Source of the DNA: an uncultured Nonlabens sp.
GTDB lineage: Bacteria > Bacteroidota > Bacteroidia > Flavobacteriales > Flavobacteriaceae
Length of the DNA: 64,000 bases
Assembly: GCF_947495285.1 (NCBI RefSeq)
Contig: NZ_CANLXZ010000017.1
Location: forward strand, 1 to 64,000
Reading direction: 5' to 3'
In this document: positions 53,150 through 61,769 of the stretch, piece by piece
Layout of the letters: each line of letters starts with the position of its first letter
Position numbering within the stretch: the first letter of the stretch is position 1
The notes under the pieces: model-generated
Seen by the model: the letters and a program-made list of their open reading frames with translations, nothing else
What the model was told of the DNA's origin: nothing
The model's database searches: none
Translations under genes and position numbers: made by a program

Positions 53150-53723
53150 GATAGGTCTATACTTCGGTACGTTTAATCCTATACACATAGGGCATCTAGC
53201 TATTGCAAATTATCTAGTTGAAAATAGCGATCTAGATGAAATTTGGATGGTGGTTACACCTCATAATCCGCATAAAAAAAAGAAGACATTGTTAGATGAC
53301 TACCAGCGTTTACATATGGTGCATCTTGCTACAGATAATTATGATAAGATAAATGCAAGTAATATTGAGTTTAACTTACCACAGCCTAATTATACGGTAA
53401 ATACTCTCGCATATCTTTCAGAAAAGTATCCTACAAAGGATTTTACTCTTATAATGGGAGAAGATAATTTGAAAAGTTTACATAAATGGAAGAATTATCA
53501 AGTAATTCTAGAAGATTATAGCATCATAGTTTATCCTAGAGTTTCATCTGGTGATGTTCCTGAGCAGTTTGTAAATCACCCCAAGATCACCCTTATTCCA
53601 GCACCTATTATGGAGATTTCTTCTACCATGATACGCAATGGTATTGCGTCAGGTAAAGATTTGAGATATTTTATGCACCATGATGTGCAAAAATATGTGG
53701 AAGAAATGCATTTCTATGAATAG
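53133..53723 (+). CDS. nadD: Nicotinate-nucleotide adenylyltransferase
   Basis: Makes nicotinic acid adenine dinucleotide from nicotinate mononucleotide and ATP. 196 residues. The nucleotidyltransferase signature GTFNPIHIGHLAI is near the N-terminus and ISSTMIRNGIASG near the C-terminus, with FTLIMGEDNLKSLHKW between them. The ATG at 53133 is preferred to a GTG one codon earlier. Its first 17 bases lie inside gmk. Confidence 0.95.
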   Translation: MTKRSKIGLYFGTFNPIHIGHLAIANYLVENSDLDEIWMVVTPHNPHKKKKTLLDDYQRLHMVHLATDNYDKINASNIEFNLPQPNYTVNTLAYLSEKYPTKDFTLIMGEDNLKSLHKWKNYQVILEDYSIIVYPRVSSGDVPEQFVNHPKITLIPAPIMEISSTMIRNGIASGKDLRYFMHHDVQKYVEEMHFYE

Positions 53724-53819
53724 ATTAAATTTTTATGTTTGATTTTTCTTTTAACTAAATTTTTAGACAAGACTAAAAATTAATTTACCTATATCAAATA
53801 AAAACTTTACCTTTACCGC

Positions 53820-54473
53820 ATGCATTCCATATCTGAAGAAAATTATATTAAAGCTATTTACCATCTACAAGGTGGTAAGGCTCTAGTGTCTACTAATGAA
53901 ATAGCAGGGCGCATGAATACAAAAGCGTCATCTGTAACGGACATGCTTAAAAAGTTAGCAGATAAAAATCTAGCAGAATATGTTCCTTATAAAGGTGCGA
54001 GACTTACTGATAAAGGAGTACTATGTGCAAATCAAATCATTAGAAAACACAGATTATGGGAAGTGTTTCTAGTCGAGAAGTTAGACTTTTCATGGGATGA
54101 GGTCCATGAAGTAGCAGAGCAGCTGGAACATATTCAATCACAAAAGCTTATTGATCAAATCGATAAACATCTCGGTTTTCCTAAAAAAGATCCACATGGA
54201 GATCCTATTCCTGACCGGCATGGAAATTATGAAAAGACCAATAAAACCGTTCTTTCTAAACTTAAAAAAGGTGATAAAGGTACCTTAATCGGTCTGATAG
54301 ACTCCTCAAAAAATTTCTTGAAATATCTAGATAAGCAACATATGAAACTAGGTACTCATATAGAAATTGTCGATTTTGAAGAATTTGACCTTTCCTATAC
54401 CATTAAAGTAAATGGAGCTGAACTACAAATATCAAAACTAATATCTGATAATCTTTATATTAAATTGAACTAA
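53820..54473 (+). CDS. DtxR/MntR-family metal-dependent regulator
   Basis: A 217-residue regulator that senses Mn(II) or Fe(II). It has an N-terminal winged helix (about 1-65; ENYIKAIYHLQGG; AGRMNTKASSVTDMLKKLAD), a metal-binding dimerisation domain (about 70-145; HRLWEVFLVEKLDFSWDEVH; QLEHIQSQKLIDQIDKHLGF) and a C-terminal FeoA/SH3-like domain (about 150-217). It overlaps the next gene by 1 bp and heads the metal-transport operon, which it presumably represses when metal is plentiful. Metal specificity is not certain from the sequence. Confidence 0.9.
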   Translation: MHSISEENYIKAIYHLQGGKALVSTNEIAGRMNTKASSVTDMLKKLADKNLAEYVPYKGARLTDKGVLCANQIIRKHRLWEVFLVEKLDFSWDEVHEVAEQLEHIQSQKLIDQIDKHLGFPKKDPHGDPIPDRHGNYEKTNKTVLSKLKKGDKGTLIGLIDSSKNFLKYLDKQHMKLGTHIEIVDFEEFDLSYTIKVNGAELQISKLISDNLYIKLN

Positions 54474-55264
54474 TGAAAAGAATAACACTTACACTAATTG
54501 CCCTTGTATCTTCTAGCGTTGCAGTGGCTCAAACCGAAGAAATAGGAGCGCTTGTAACTGACAGACCAGACGCAACAGAATCTGCTAATACGGTTAGAAA
54601 AGGGTTTCTTCAAATAGAAACAGGTGGTTTTTATACAGAAAGTGAAGATAATGACTTAAAAACTAAAGAAATTACTTATAGTACAACATTACTACGCTAC
54701 GGCCTTTTAGATAATTTTGAATTGAGATTAGGATTAGATTATCGCAACACAGAATTTGAATCTAATGGAGAGCGTCAAGGTGATGATTTAAATGGAACAT
54801 CTCCATTACTATTAGGTGCAAAAATAGGTATTGCCCAAGAAAAAGGATGGATGCCTAAAATTGCTTTACTAGGACATTTAACCCTTCCTTTTACTGCAGG
54901 ATCTGACTATATACCAGAGAATACAGGAATAGATTTCAGATTTGCATTTGATCATACACTTTCAGATCGTTCTGGAATCGCATATAATGTAGGTGCAAAA
55001 CTTAGTCCAGAAAACCCTGAACTTGCTTACATCTATACTATTTCTTATGGATATGATTTATTTGATAAAGTTGGATTTTATGCAGAGTTGTACGGAGATT
55101 TCCCTGAAGATTCTAAGGCAAATCATCTTTGGGATGCAGGTTTAACTTATTTAGCAAACGATGACTTACAATTTGATATAACTGTCGGAACAGGTATTAC
55201 TTCAGATATTCAGAATATTTTATTAAGTGCAGGTTTAAGTTATAGAATTAGAAATAATAAATAA
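54473..55264 (+). CDS. Outer-membrane beta-barrel protein of the metal-uptake operon
   Basis: A 263-residue secreted protein with a signal peptide (KRITLTLIALVSSSVAVAQ) and barrel-type strands (GFLQIETGGFYTE, RYGLLDNFELRLGLDYR), resembling the PF13557 transporter group (MetA-pathway of phenol degradation). Its start overlaps the regulator gene's stop by 1 bp and the binding lipoprotein gene follows after 50 bp, so it is likely the outer-membrane route for the metal handled by this operon. Export rather than import cannot be excluded. Confidence 0.85.
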   Translation: MKRITLTLIALVSSSVAVAQTEEIGALVTDRPDATESANTVRKGFLQIETGGFYTESEDNDLKTKEITYSTTLLRYGLLDNFELRLGLDYRNTEFESNGERQGDDLNGTSPLLLGAKIGIAQEKGWMPKIALLGHLTLPFTAGSDYIPENTGIDFRFAFDHTLSDRSGIAYNVGAKLSPENPELAYIYTISYGYDLFDKVGFYAELYGDFPEDSKANHLWDAGLTYLANDDLQFDITVGTGITSDIQNILLSAGLSYRIRNNK

Positions 55265-55278
55265 ATTATTAGTGTTTC

Positions 55279-55294
55279 CGCTTTCGCGAAAGCG
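55279..55294. repeat. Iterated 16-bp palindrome, copy 10
   Basis: Exact core between two genes of the metal operon. The dyad extends to 22 bp (55276-55297) and could also form a hairpin in the operon mRNA. Confidence 0.95.
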
Positions 55295-55314
55295 GAACAT
55301 TTAAAATTTACAAC

Positions 55315-56223
55315 ATGAAAAAAATAGTATTCCTCTTAACAGTCTTATCGATAGTGAGCTGTGGAGAAAAAAAACAAGATAACGGTAAGTTGCAAGTTGT
55401 GACAACTACTACCATGATTACCGATCTAGTAGAAAATATAGGTGGTGATCTTATCGATGTAAATGGTTTAATGGGTAGTGGTATAGACCCTCATTTATAT
55501 AAAGCAAGTCAGGGCGATGTGAGAAAACTGGACGGTGCAGACGTTATTTTTTACAACGGTTTGCATCTAGAAGGTAAACTGGTAGAGGTTTTTGAAAAAA
55601 TGAATGAGCAAGGTAAAACTACTATCGCGATAAGTGATGGAGTGTCTGAGAAGTCTCTTATAGGTAGCGAGTATTTTGCAAGTAATTATGATCCGCATAT
55701 ATGGTTTGATCTGACTTACTGGAATAAAATTACATACTATGTAACTGAAAAACTTATTGAACTAGATCCAGAAAACAAACTAGCTTATGAAGCAAACCGA
55801 GATGCTTATCTAGTTAAATTAATAGACCTAACAGCTGCTTTAAACGTAAAGATACAAGAACTTCCTAAGGAGCGTCGTATTCTAGTAACTGCTCATGATG
55901 CCTTTAATTATTTTGGTAGAACATTTGATTTTGAAGTAGTAGGCCTGCAAGGAATATCTACTGCAACAGAGGCTGGTGTTAAAGACGTTCAACGCATTAC
56001 AGATTTTATAATAGAAAATAAAATTAATGCGGTATTTATAGAAAGTAGTGTCCCTAGACGTACGGTAGAGGCTTTACAAGCTGCTGTTAAAGCACAAAAT
56101 CATGATGTGAAGATAGGTGGAGAGCTTTTTAGTGACGCATTAGGTAGTGCTGGAACGGTAGAAGGTACATATATAGGTATGTATAAACATAACGTGAGTA
56201 CTATTGTAAACGCACTTAAATAA
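55315..56223 (+). CDS. Metal ABC-transporter substrate-binding lipoprotein (cluster A-I)
   Basis: A 302-residue lipoprotein with the lipobox cysteine at C16 (SIVSC). Metal ligands in TroA/PsaA-type positions are H60 in [10 protein letters not shown]128 in YDPHIWF, H194 in [11 protein letters not shown] and D274 in ELFSDALG. The His-rich loop of dedicated zinc-binding ZnuA proteins is absent, which with the MntR-like regulator favours manganese or a Mn/Zn/Fe mixture. It overlaps the ATPase gene by 1 bp. Confidence 0.93.
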   Translation: MKKIVFLLTVLSIVSCGEKKQDNGKLQVVTTTTMITDLVENIGGDLIDVNGLMGSGIDPHLYKASQGDVRKLDGADVIFYNGLHLEGKLVEVFEKMNEQGKTTIAISDGVSEKSLIGSEYFASNYDPHIWFDLTYWNKITYYVTEKLIELDPENKLAYEANRDAYLVKLIDLTAALNVKIQELPKERRILVTAHDAFNYFGRTFDFEVVGLQGISTATEAGVKDVQRITDFIIENKINAVFIESSVPRRTVEALQAAVKAQNHDVKIGGELFSDALGSAGTVEGTYIGMYKHNVSTIVNALK

Positions 56224-56960
56224 TGGAACAGAAAATAGCAGTAGCGGTAGATGATCTTACGGTGGCTTATAACTATAAACCAGTCCTATGGGATATAGAT
56301 TTATCTATTCCAGAAGGTGTGTTAATGGCTATAGTAGGTCCTAATGGTGCAGGAAAATCTACGTTGATAAAATCTATTCTGGGTATTATAGACCCTATTG
56401 CAGGTTCTGTTGCTGTTTATGGTAAACCTTATAAGAAGCAACGCGATAAAGTAGCTTACGTGCCACAAAAAGGTAGTGTGGACTGGGATTTTCCTACGAC
56501 AGCACTAGATGTGGTCATGATGGGTACTTATGGCGCTCTAGGCTGGATTAAAAGACCAGGCGCAAAACAAAAAAAACAAGCTCTAGAAGCGCTCGAGAAA
56601 GTAGGAATGCTTGCTTTTAAAGGTAGGCAGATATCACAATTATCTGGTGGGCAGCAGCAACGTATATTTTTAGCTCGTGCATTAGTTCAAAATGCAGCTA
56701 TCTATTTTATGGACGAGCCTTTTCAAGGTGTTGATGCTACTACTGAAATTGCGATCATTAATATCTTAAAAGAACTGAGAAAAGCTGGTAAAACGGTAAT
56801 AGTCGTGCACCATGATTTACAGACGGTTCCTGAATACTTTGACTGGGTTACTTTTTTAAATGTAAAGCATATTGCTACAGGTCCTGTAAAAGATATTTTT
56901 AATGATGATAATCTAACAAAGACGTATGGTATCAATTATAAAGTAGCTGTACAAAAATAA
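56223..56960 (+). CDS. Metal ABC-transporter ATP-binding protein
   Basis: A 245-residue ATPase that powers the cluster A-I metal importer. Walker A is GPNGAGKST (about 38-46), the Q loop is [20 protein letters not shown], the signature is [17 protein letters not shown] and Walker B is [12 protein letters not shown], with a switch His in VVHHDLQT. The WDFP stretch is characteristic of Mn/Zn/Fe chelate transporters. It lies 4 bp before the first permease gene. Confidence 0.95.
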   Translation: MEQKIAVAVDDLTVAYNYKPVLWDIDLSIPEGVLMAIVGPNGAGKSTLIKSILGIIDPIAGSVAVYGKPYKKQRDKVAYVPQKGSVDWDFPTTALDVVMMGTYGALGWIKRPGAKQKKQALEALEKVGMLAFKGRQISQLSGGQQQRIFLARALVQNAAIYFMDEPFQGVDATTEIAIINILKELRKAGKTVIVVHHDLQTVPEYFDWVTFLNVKHIATGPVKDIFNDDNLTKTYGINYKVAVQK

Positions 56961-56964
56961 CTAG

Positions 56965-58077
56965 ATGGAATTAATAGATTTCTTTACAGATTATACGTTG
57001 CGTACTATAACGCTAGGTACGGCTGTTCTAGGTGCTATTTGTGGTATGCTAGGTAGCTTTGCTGTTTTGAGAAAACAAAGCTTATTAGGAGATGCGATTT
57101 CTCATGCCGCGTTACCAGGTATCGCGCTAGCCTTTCTATTTACTGGATTAAAGGATTCTAACGTTCTTCTTTTGGGCGCTTTAATCAGTGGTTTTATAGG
57201 TACCGTATGGATACGTGGAATAGTTACTAAAACACATCTTAAAACAGATACAGCTTTAGGTCTTATTTTGAGTTTGTTCTTTGGCTTTGGAGAATTGGTT
57301 TTAAGTTATTTAAAGAAACAACCAGATGCAAATCAGGCAGGGTTAGATAAGTATTTATTCGGGCAGGCGGCTACACTTGTGCAAAGCGATGTGATTGTTA
57401 TGATTATTGTGACAGGTATAAGTCTTGTCGTAATGTTGCTATTCTGGAAAGAATTTAAACTCTTGTTATTTGATAAGAATTATGCCATGACTCTAGGTTT
57501 TAATACACGATTCATAGATGGATTGATCAGTTTTTTTATTGTATTAGCTATAGTTATAGGTTTACAAACGGTAGGTGTTGTTTTAATGAGTGCTATGTTA
57601 CTCGCTCCAGCAGCAGCGGCAAGACAGTGGACTAATAGTCTTGGTACGATGGTGATTCTAGCAGCTGTATTTGGTACTTTTTCTGGTGTTTTTGGTACAG
57701 GAATAAGTGCTAGTTATAACAACCTATCTACTGGTCCAGTGATTGTTTTAGTTGCCGCAGTTTTTGTAGGAGTGTCATTTATTTTTTCTCCTAGTCGTGG
57801 TGTTTTATTTAAACAAATACGTTTGATAAGAAACCGTAGAGATTTAGAGTTAAAAAAGACTTTGTATTTTATGTATGGTATTGTAGAAAAGCATGAGGAT
57901 ATTTCCAGACCTCACTCTATTAAAATATTAAATGGTTTCCAAGGTTTTACAAGAGGTACTTTAAAAACGCTGTCAGATAAGAGCTGGATAACCATAAAAG
58001 GACAAGACTGGTCACTAACAGAAGAAGGTTTTCAAACTGCAGCAAATTTGTATAACACTAATATGCCTGAATCATGA
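56965..58077 (+). CDS. Metal ABC-transporter permease 1 with C-terminal winged-helix tail
   Basis: A 370-residue inner-membrane permease of the ABC-3 family, with about eight to nine helices over residues 12-285 (LLGDAISHAALPGIALAF carries the conserved DAISHAALPG motif). Beyond the family's usual end, about 85 residues (about 290-370: HSIKILNGFQGFTRGTLKTL; LTEEGFQTAANLYN) resemble a winged-helix, DtxR-like unit. This extra soluble domain may sense metal or regulate gating, which is inference. It overlaps the second permease gene by 4 bp. Confidence 0.9.
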   Translation: MELIDFFTDYTLRTITLGTAVLGAICGMLGSFAVLRKQSLLGDAISHAALPGIALAFLFTGLKDSNVLLLGALISGFIGTVWIRGIVTKTHLKTDTALGLILSLFFGFGELVLSYLKKQPDANQAGLDKYLFGQAATLVQSDVIVMIIVTGISLVVMLLFWKEFKLLLFDKNYAMTLGFNTRFIDGLISFFIVLAIVIGLQTVGVVLMSAMLLAPAAAARQWTNSLGTMVILAAVFGTFSGVFGTGISASYNNLSTGPVIVLVAAVFVGVSFIFSPSRGVLFKQIRLIRNRRDLELKKTLYFMYGIVEKHEDISRPHSIKILNGFQGFTRGTLKTLSDKSWITIKGQDWSLTEEGFQTAANLYNTNMPES

Positions 58078-59231
58078 ATGCAGAATTAGCTATTATCTTA
58101 ATTGCTTGCCTTACTGCTGTAGCTTGTGCTATACCAGGTGTGTTCTTAGTTTTACGTAAAATGGCGTTAATAAGCGACGCGATAAGTCACTCTATTCTTC
58201 CAGGTATAGTAATAGGATTTTTTATTACAGAAGACCTTGCCTCACCATGGTTGATATTGCTTGCCGCATTCAGTGGTATTATAACTGTTGTGCTGGTAGA
58301 AGCTATTCAAAAAACCGGTTTAGTAAAAGAAGATACAGCGATAGGACTCGTATTCCCAGCCTTATTTAGTATAGGGGTTTTATTAATTGCTATTTATGCA
58401 AACGATATTCATCTAGATACCGATGCCGTATTAGTAGGTAGACTGGAATATGCCGCCTTTGATAAGTTAATGATAGATCATGTAAGCTATGGGCCTAAAA
58501 GTATGTGGACCATTTCTATAACTCTAGTAATAACGCTAGCTCTATTATTTGCTTTTTATAAAGAATTGAAATTAAGCACGTTTGATATAGGATTGTCATC
58601 TGCTTTAGGTTTTTCTCCTGTGGTATTACATTATGGATTAATGAGTGTTGCGTCAGTAACTACAGTGGTTTCTTTTGATGCAGTAGGAGCTATTCTTGTA
58701 GTCGCATTAATGATTGCACCAGCTGCAGCCGCTTATTTACTGACTACAGATTTAAAAAAGATGATCGTCTTGTCCATTCTTTTTGGAATCATGAGTGCTA
58801 TAGGCGGTTATTATTTTGCAGTATGGTTAGATGCTTCTATAAGCGGCTCTATCACAACAGTCTTAGGGTTAATTTTTTTACTAGTTTATCTTTTTGCACC
58901 GACTAAAGGGTTGATAGCGGTTCTATTTAGACAGAAAAGGCAGCGTACAGAAGTTTCTTTATTGACATTCTTACTTCATCTTAATAATCATGATAGTATA
59001 GAAGAAAGAAGAGTTGCGCACTTACATGAACATATCAATTGGGGTAAAGTACGTGCTAAAACGGTTCTTGAATTAGCACAAAAAAACAACATGATTACCA
59101 TGCAAGATGAGGTGGTTTCTCTCACTAACAAAGGTCTTAAGTTTACGGAGAAAGCACTAGATTATATCATCACTAATAAAGATGAACAAATCGAAGATAT
59201 GAAGGATGATTTCTTCTTGTTTAGAGGATAA
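58074..59231 (+). CDS. Metal ABC-transporter permease 2 with C-terminal winged-helix tail
   Basis: A 385-residue ABC-3 permease, the second membrane subunit, with the conserved ISDAISHSILPGIVIGFF and SFDAVGAILVVALMIAPAAA motifs and helices through about residue 285. A cytoplasmic tail of about 95 residues (RTEVSLLTFLLHLNNHDSIE; VSLTNKGLKFTEKALDYI) again looks winged-helix-like, matching the tail on permease 1, so a dimeric regulatory module is likely. It is the last gene of the operon. Confidence 0.9.
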   Translation: MNAELAIILIACLTAVACAIPGVFLVLRKMALISDAISHSILPGIVIGFFITEDLASPWLILLAAFSGIITVVLVEAIQKTGLVKEDTAIGLVFPALFSIGVLLIAIYANDIHLDTDAVLVGRLEYAAFDKLMIDHVSYGPKSMWTISITLVITLALLFAFYKELKLSTFDIGLSSALGFSPVVLHYGLMSVASVTTVVSFDAVGAILVVALMIAPAAAAYLLTTDLKKMIVLSILFGIMSAIGGYYFAVWLDASISGSITTVLGLIFLLVYLFAPTKGLIAVLFRQKRQRTEVSLLTFLLHLNNHDSIEERRVAHLHEHINWGKVRAKTVLELAQKNNMITMQDEVVSLTNKGLKFTEKALDYIITNKDEQIEDMKDDFFLFRG

Positions 59232-59245
59232 ATTGTGATTGACGA

Positions 59246-59739
59246 TTACTTAATAATATTTTTTACTTTGTCTATAAAATATTTTATACCAGTTATATGT
59301 TGACTCAAGTATATTTTTTCGTTAGAATTTAGACTTAAAATATACTTAGCGCTCCAATGACTTAATTCGACCTGTTTTATTTCAGTCCAAAGAAATGTCT
59401 TACTCTTTTTTCCTGATATGCTCACTGTTATTTCATTCTTGTCATAGAGAACATGATGATTTTTACTCCAAGAATATATCCAATATCCCGTACCAAAAAA
59501 AATATCAAAAGTCCAAACATTATTATCATTCCATCTTTTGAATAGTCTTCAATAATTAAAAACAGAATAGGCATCGACCACCCCAAAAACATACAGGTTA
59601 ATCCGAGTAATTTAAACATTGAATTCATTCGTAAAACCGTTTTACCACCAACTTCTATGGGTTGTTCAAGTGTTTTTTTAGTAATGTGTTTGAGAAAGGC
59701 TCCAACAATAATTACTATCAGAATGTTTAATAAATACAT
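59246..59739 (-). pseudogene. Frameshifted membrane protein with PH-like C-terminal domain
   Basis: Read continuously on the minus strand, this is a 3-helix membrane protein (YLLNILIVIIVGAFLKHI; LLGLTCMFLGWSMPILFLII; IIMFGLLIFF) followed by a soluble beta-rich domain (YDKNEITVSISGKKSKTFLW; TEIKQVELSHWSAKYILSLN). The two parts are in different frames, joined at a run of eight T (59495-59502). One added T restores an intact 164-residue protein, whereas the annotated-length ORF (59428-59739) ends in unrelated residues. It is either a decayed gene or a homopolymer phase-variation switch. Function unknown; PH-like membrane proteins are often regulatory. Confidence 0.75.
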
Positions 59740-59826
59740 ATTTTAAGAATAAACGTTCAATATAATTAGATACGGAATTAATTCCGCCCCTTATGATGCG
59801 CGATACACGCTTATGTTTGGCAAAAC

Positions 59827-60108
59827 CTATAATTTTCTATTGATCCTATAATTAATGGAACTTTTAATCACCAAAACTAACGGAACTAAAATACCGTATG
59901 CTATGACCTGTATGACAATGCCTTCTCCTATAATCTGACCTATTCAAAAAAAAAATATTACTGTTGCAATTACAAACCACAGCATAAACCTAAAACCGCT
60001 ACGCATATACTTTTTGTCTCGCTTATAGTCACTGAAATAAGCTAAAGCGATAAATATAAAAGCTGGTGAAAGTAGAAGAGGTAAAAGATTTAGTAAAAGA
60101 GAATTCAT
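59827..60108 (-). pseudogene. Small membrane protein gene interrupted by an in-frame TGA
   Basis: From ATG 60108 the frame encodes a hydrophobic protein (LLLNLLPLLLSPAFIFIALA; FRFMLWFVIATVIFFF) that meets TGA at 59946-59944, at the end of ten T. The same frame then continues with convincing membrane sequence (IGQIIGEGIVIQVIAYGILV, PLVLVIKSSINYRINRKL) to a TAG at 59829-59827. If the TGA were TGG (Trp), the full length would be 93 residues. No family recognised. It lies directly upstream of the frameshifted gene on the same strand. Confidence 0.6.
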
Positions 60109-60209
60109 GGTTAAGTCTGAGCTTAAATATCATAATAATTTTTCCATTTTAATCAAAAAAAGAGCAAAAATTAATTTTGCCCTTTGTGTTTAATATAAAA
60201 ATTCTATTT

Positions 60210-60977
60210 CTAGAACTGTGCCTTACGTTTCTCAAGAAAGGCTGTTGTTCCTTCAGTAAACTGTTCTGTGCCAAAACAAGATCCGAAGTTATCGATCTCC
60301 ACCTGGTAGCCATCAGTACCATCTATGTAACTAGCGTTAACCGCATCTATGGCAGCGCTTATAGCCATCGGGCTGTTTTTAATAATCTTAGAGGCTAGTT
60401 TTTCACAAGTAGGGATTAATTCTTCTAGAGTCACTACACGATTTACAAGTCCATAAGAAAGAGCTGTGTCAGCATCTATCATTCCTGCAGTCATTATCAT
60501 TTCCATAGCGCGACCTTTACCTACTAGTTGTGGTAAACGCTGTGTCCCACCATAGCCAGGGATCACACCTAGAGATACTTCTGGAAGTCCTAATCTAGCG
60601 TTACCGCTAGCTACTCTAAAATGAGCTGCCATAGAAAGCTCAAGACCACCACCTAACGCAAAACCATTAATGGCAGCAATAACAGGTGTAGAGCAATTCT
60701 CGATAGCATCAAATAATGATTCCTGACCTTTACCAGCCAGTCTCTTTCCTTCTTCTGGAGAGAAGTCTGCAAATTCTGAAATATCAGCTCCAGCCACAAA
60801 TGCCTTTTCACCACTTCCAGTAAGAATGATAACACGTGTGTTAACGTCCTCTTCGGCAGTAGATATAGCCTGGCTCAATTCTTCAATGGTCTCTTTATTG
60901 AGAGCATTTAATTTTGTAGGTCTATTTATGGTTATGGTTGTAATTTTATTTTCTGTAGCAACTAGAATATTGTTCAT
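60210..60977 (-). CDS. Enoyl-CoA hydratase/isomerase (crotonase family)
   Basis: A 255-residue crotonase-fold enzyme that probably hydrates trans-2-enoyl-CoA. The oxyanion-hole segments are AFVAGADISEF and NGFALGGGLEL. The catalytic glutamates are in GGGLELSMAAHF and LPEVSLGVIPGYGG, both present, as in short-chain enoyl-CoA hydratases. It serves fatty-acid or amino-acid oxidation. It is transcribed alone, about 130 bp downstream of the comF-type gene. Confidence 0.93.
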   Translation of the reverse strand: MNNILVATENKITTITINRPTKLNALNKETIEELSQAISTAEEDVNTRVIILTGSGEKAFVAGADISEFADFSPEEGKRLAGKGQESLFDAIENCSTPVIAAINGFALGGGLELSMAAHFRVASGNARLGLPEVSLGVIPGYGGTQRLPQLVGKGRAMEMIMTAGMIDADTALSYGLVNRVVTLEELIPTCEKLASKIIKNSPMAISAAIDAVNASYIDGTDGYQVEIDNFGSCFGTEQFTEGTTAFLEKRKAQF

Positions 60978-61112
60978 AGTAAATGTTTAAAAACAAAAGT
61001 AAAAAGAATATTAAAGCCATGATTAAAGAAAATCATAAGTTTCTAGTCGCAAAAATCTACCTCTCTCTCTCAATAATCTTAAATCAAGCATAAAGAGTGT
61101 AATATTTTTTCT

Positions 61113-61769
61113 CTACACAGATATGGCCATCGTAGCGATGGAGATCTTTATATCAGGATTTTTGTGTAGTTCTTTGGCACAAAGCGTTAATGTCGTTCCA
61201 GTAGTAATTACATCGTCTACCAGTAAAACATGAGTGCCTGGTGCAATTTTCTCAACTAGTTCATAAGGAGATTGCGTCTCGTCACTACGCTTTACTTGTC
61301 CTAATTGAGCTTGATTTATGGTATTACGGTTTTTTATGAGTACGCTTTCGCGAAAGCGAGCACCCAAAACAACTGCTAGTTCTTTTCCAAAACCATCTAC
61401 CTGATTATATCCTCTTTTTGCGCGTCGTTTGGGATGTACAGGAACAGGAATTACTAGATCTATGTTTTTAAAAGCAGGATCTTCCTTAAGATTGGTAGCA
61501 AGCCATTTTCCCAAAAAAGGACTTACCTCTTCATGACCATTATATTTCAATTGATAGATTAACTGTTGTACCACACCTATTTTTTCATAATAAAATAGAC
61601 TGGTGGCAGTCTCGATATTTACCCTAGCAAAGAAAAGTTCTTTTACTTTATCGTCTTTTTGTAAATGATTGAGAGATGTTGGGATTTCAGCACGGCAGGT
61701 GGTGCAAATGATTTGTTCTCCAGTCGTTAAGATACCGTTGCAGCCCATACAGACCACAGGAAAAAACAA
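61113..61769 (-). CDS. ComF-family phosphoribosyltransferase-like protein
   Basis: A 218-residue protein with an N-terminal zinc-finger-like part (MGCNG...CTTC) and a PRT domain whose PRPP loop is VLLVDDVITTGTTLTLCAKE (about 175-194). ComF homologues are linked to DNA uptake and recombination. The annotated start is TTG at 61769, but codons upstream (61799-61770) encode RWISDFINLFFPVVC, matching ComF N-termini. These begin at ATT (61799) or CTG (61796) just after a stop, so the true start is probably non-AUG. An exact palindrome copy is read in frame as RFRES. Confidence 0.88.
   Translation of the reverse strand: MFFPVVCMGCNGILTTGEQIICTTCRAEIPTSLNHLQKDDKVKELFFARVNIETATSLFYYEKIGVVQQLIYQLKYNGHEEVSPFLGKWLATNLKEDPAFKNIDLVIPVPVHPKRRAKRGYNQVDGFGKELAVVLGARFRESVLIKNRNTINQAQLGQVKRSDETQSPYELVEKIAPGTHVLLVDDVITTGTTLTLCAKELHKNPDIKISIATMAISV
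61343..61358. repeat. Iterated 16-bp palindrome, copy 11 (inside the comF-type gene)
   Basis: Exact core in coding sequence, read in the third possible frame as Arg-Phe-Arg-Glu-Ser. Confidence 0.95.

Noticed and set aside
59428-59739. An intact 103-residue membrane protein
   Set aside because: Its last residues are out of frame with a convincing downstream domain that is restored by one base at the T run.
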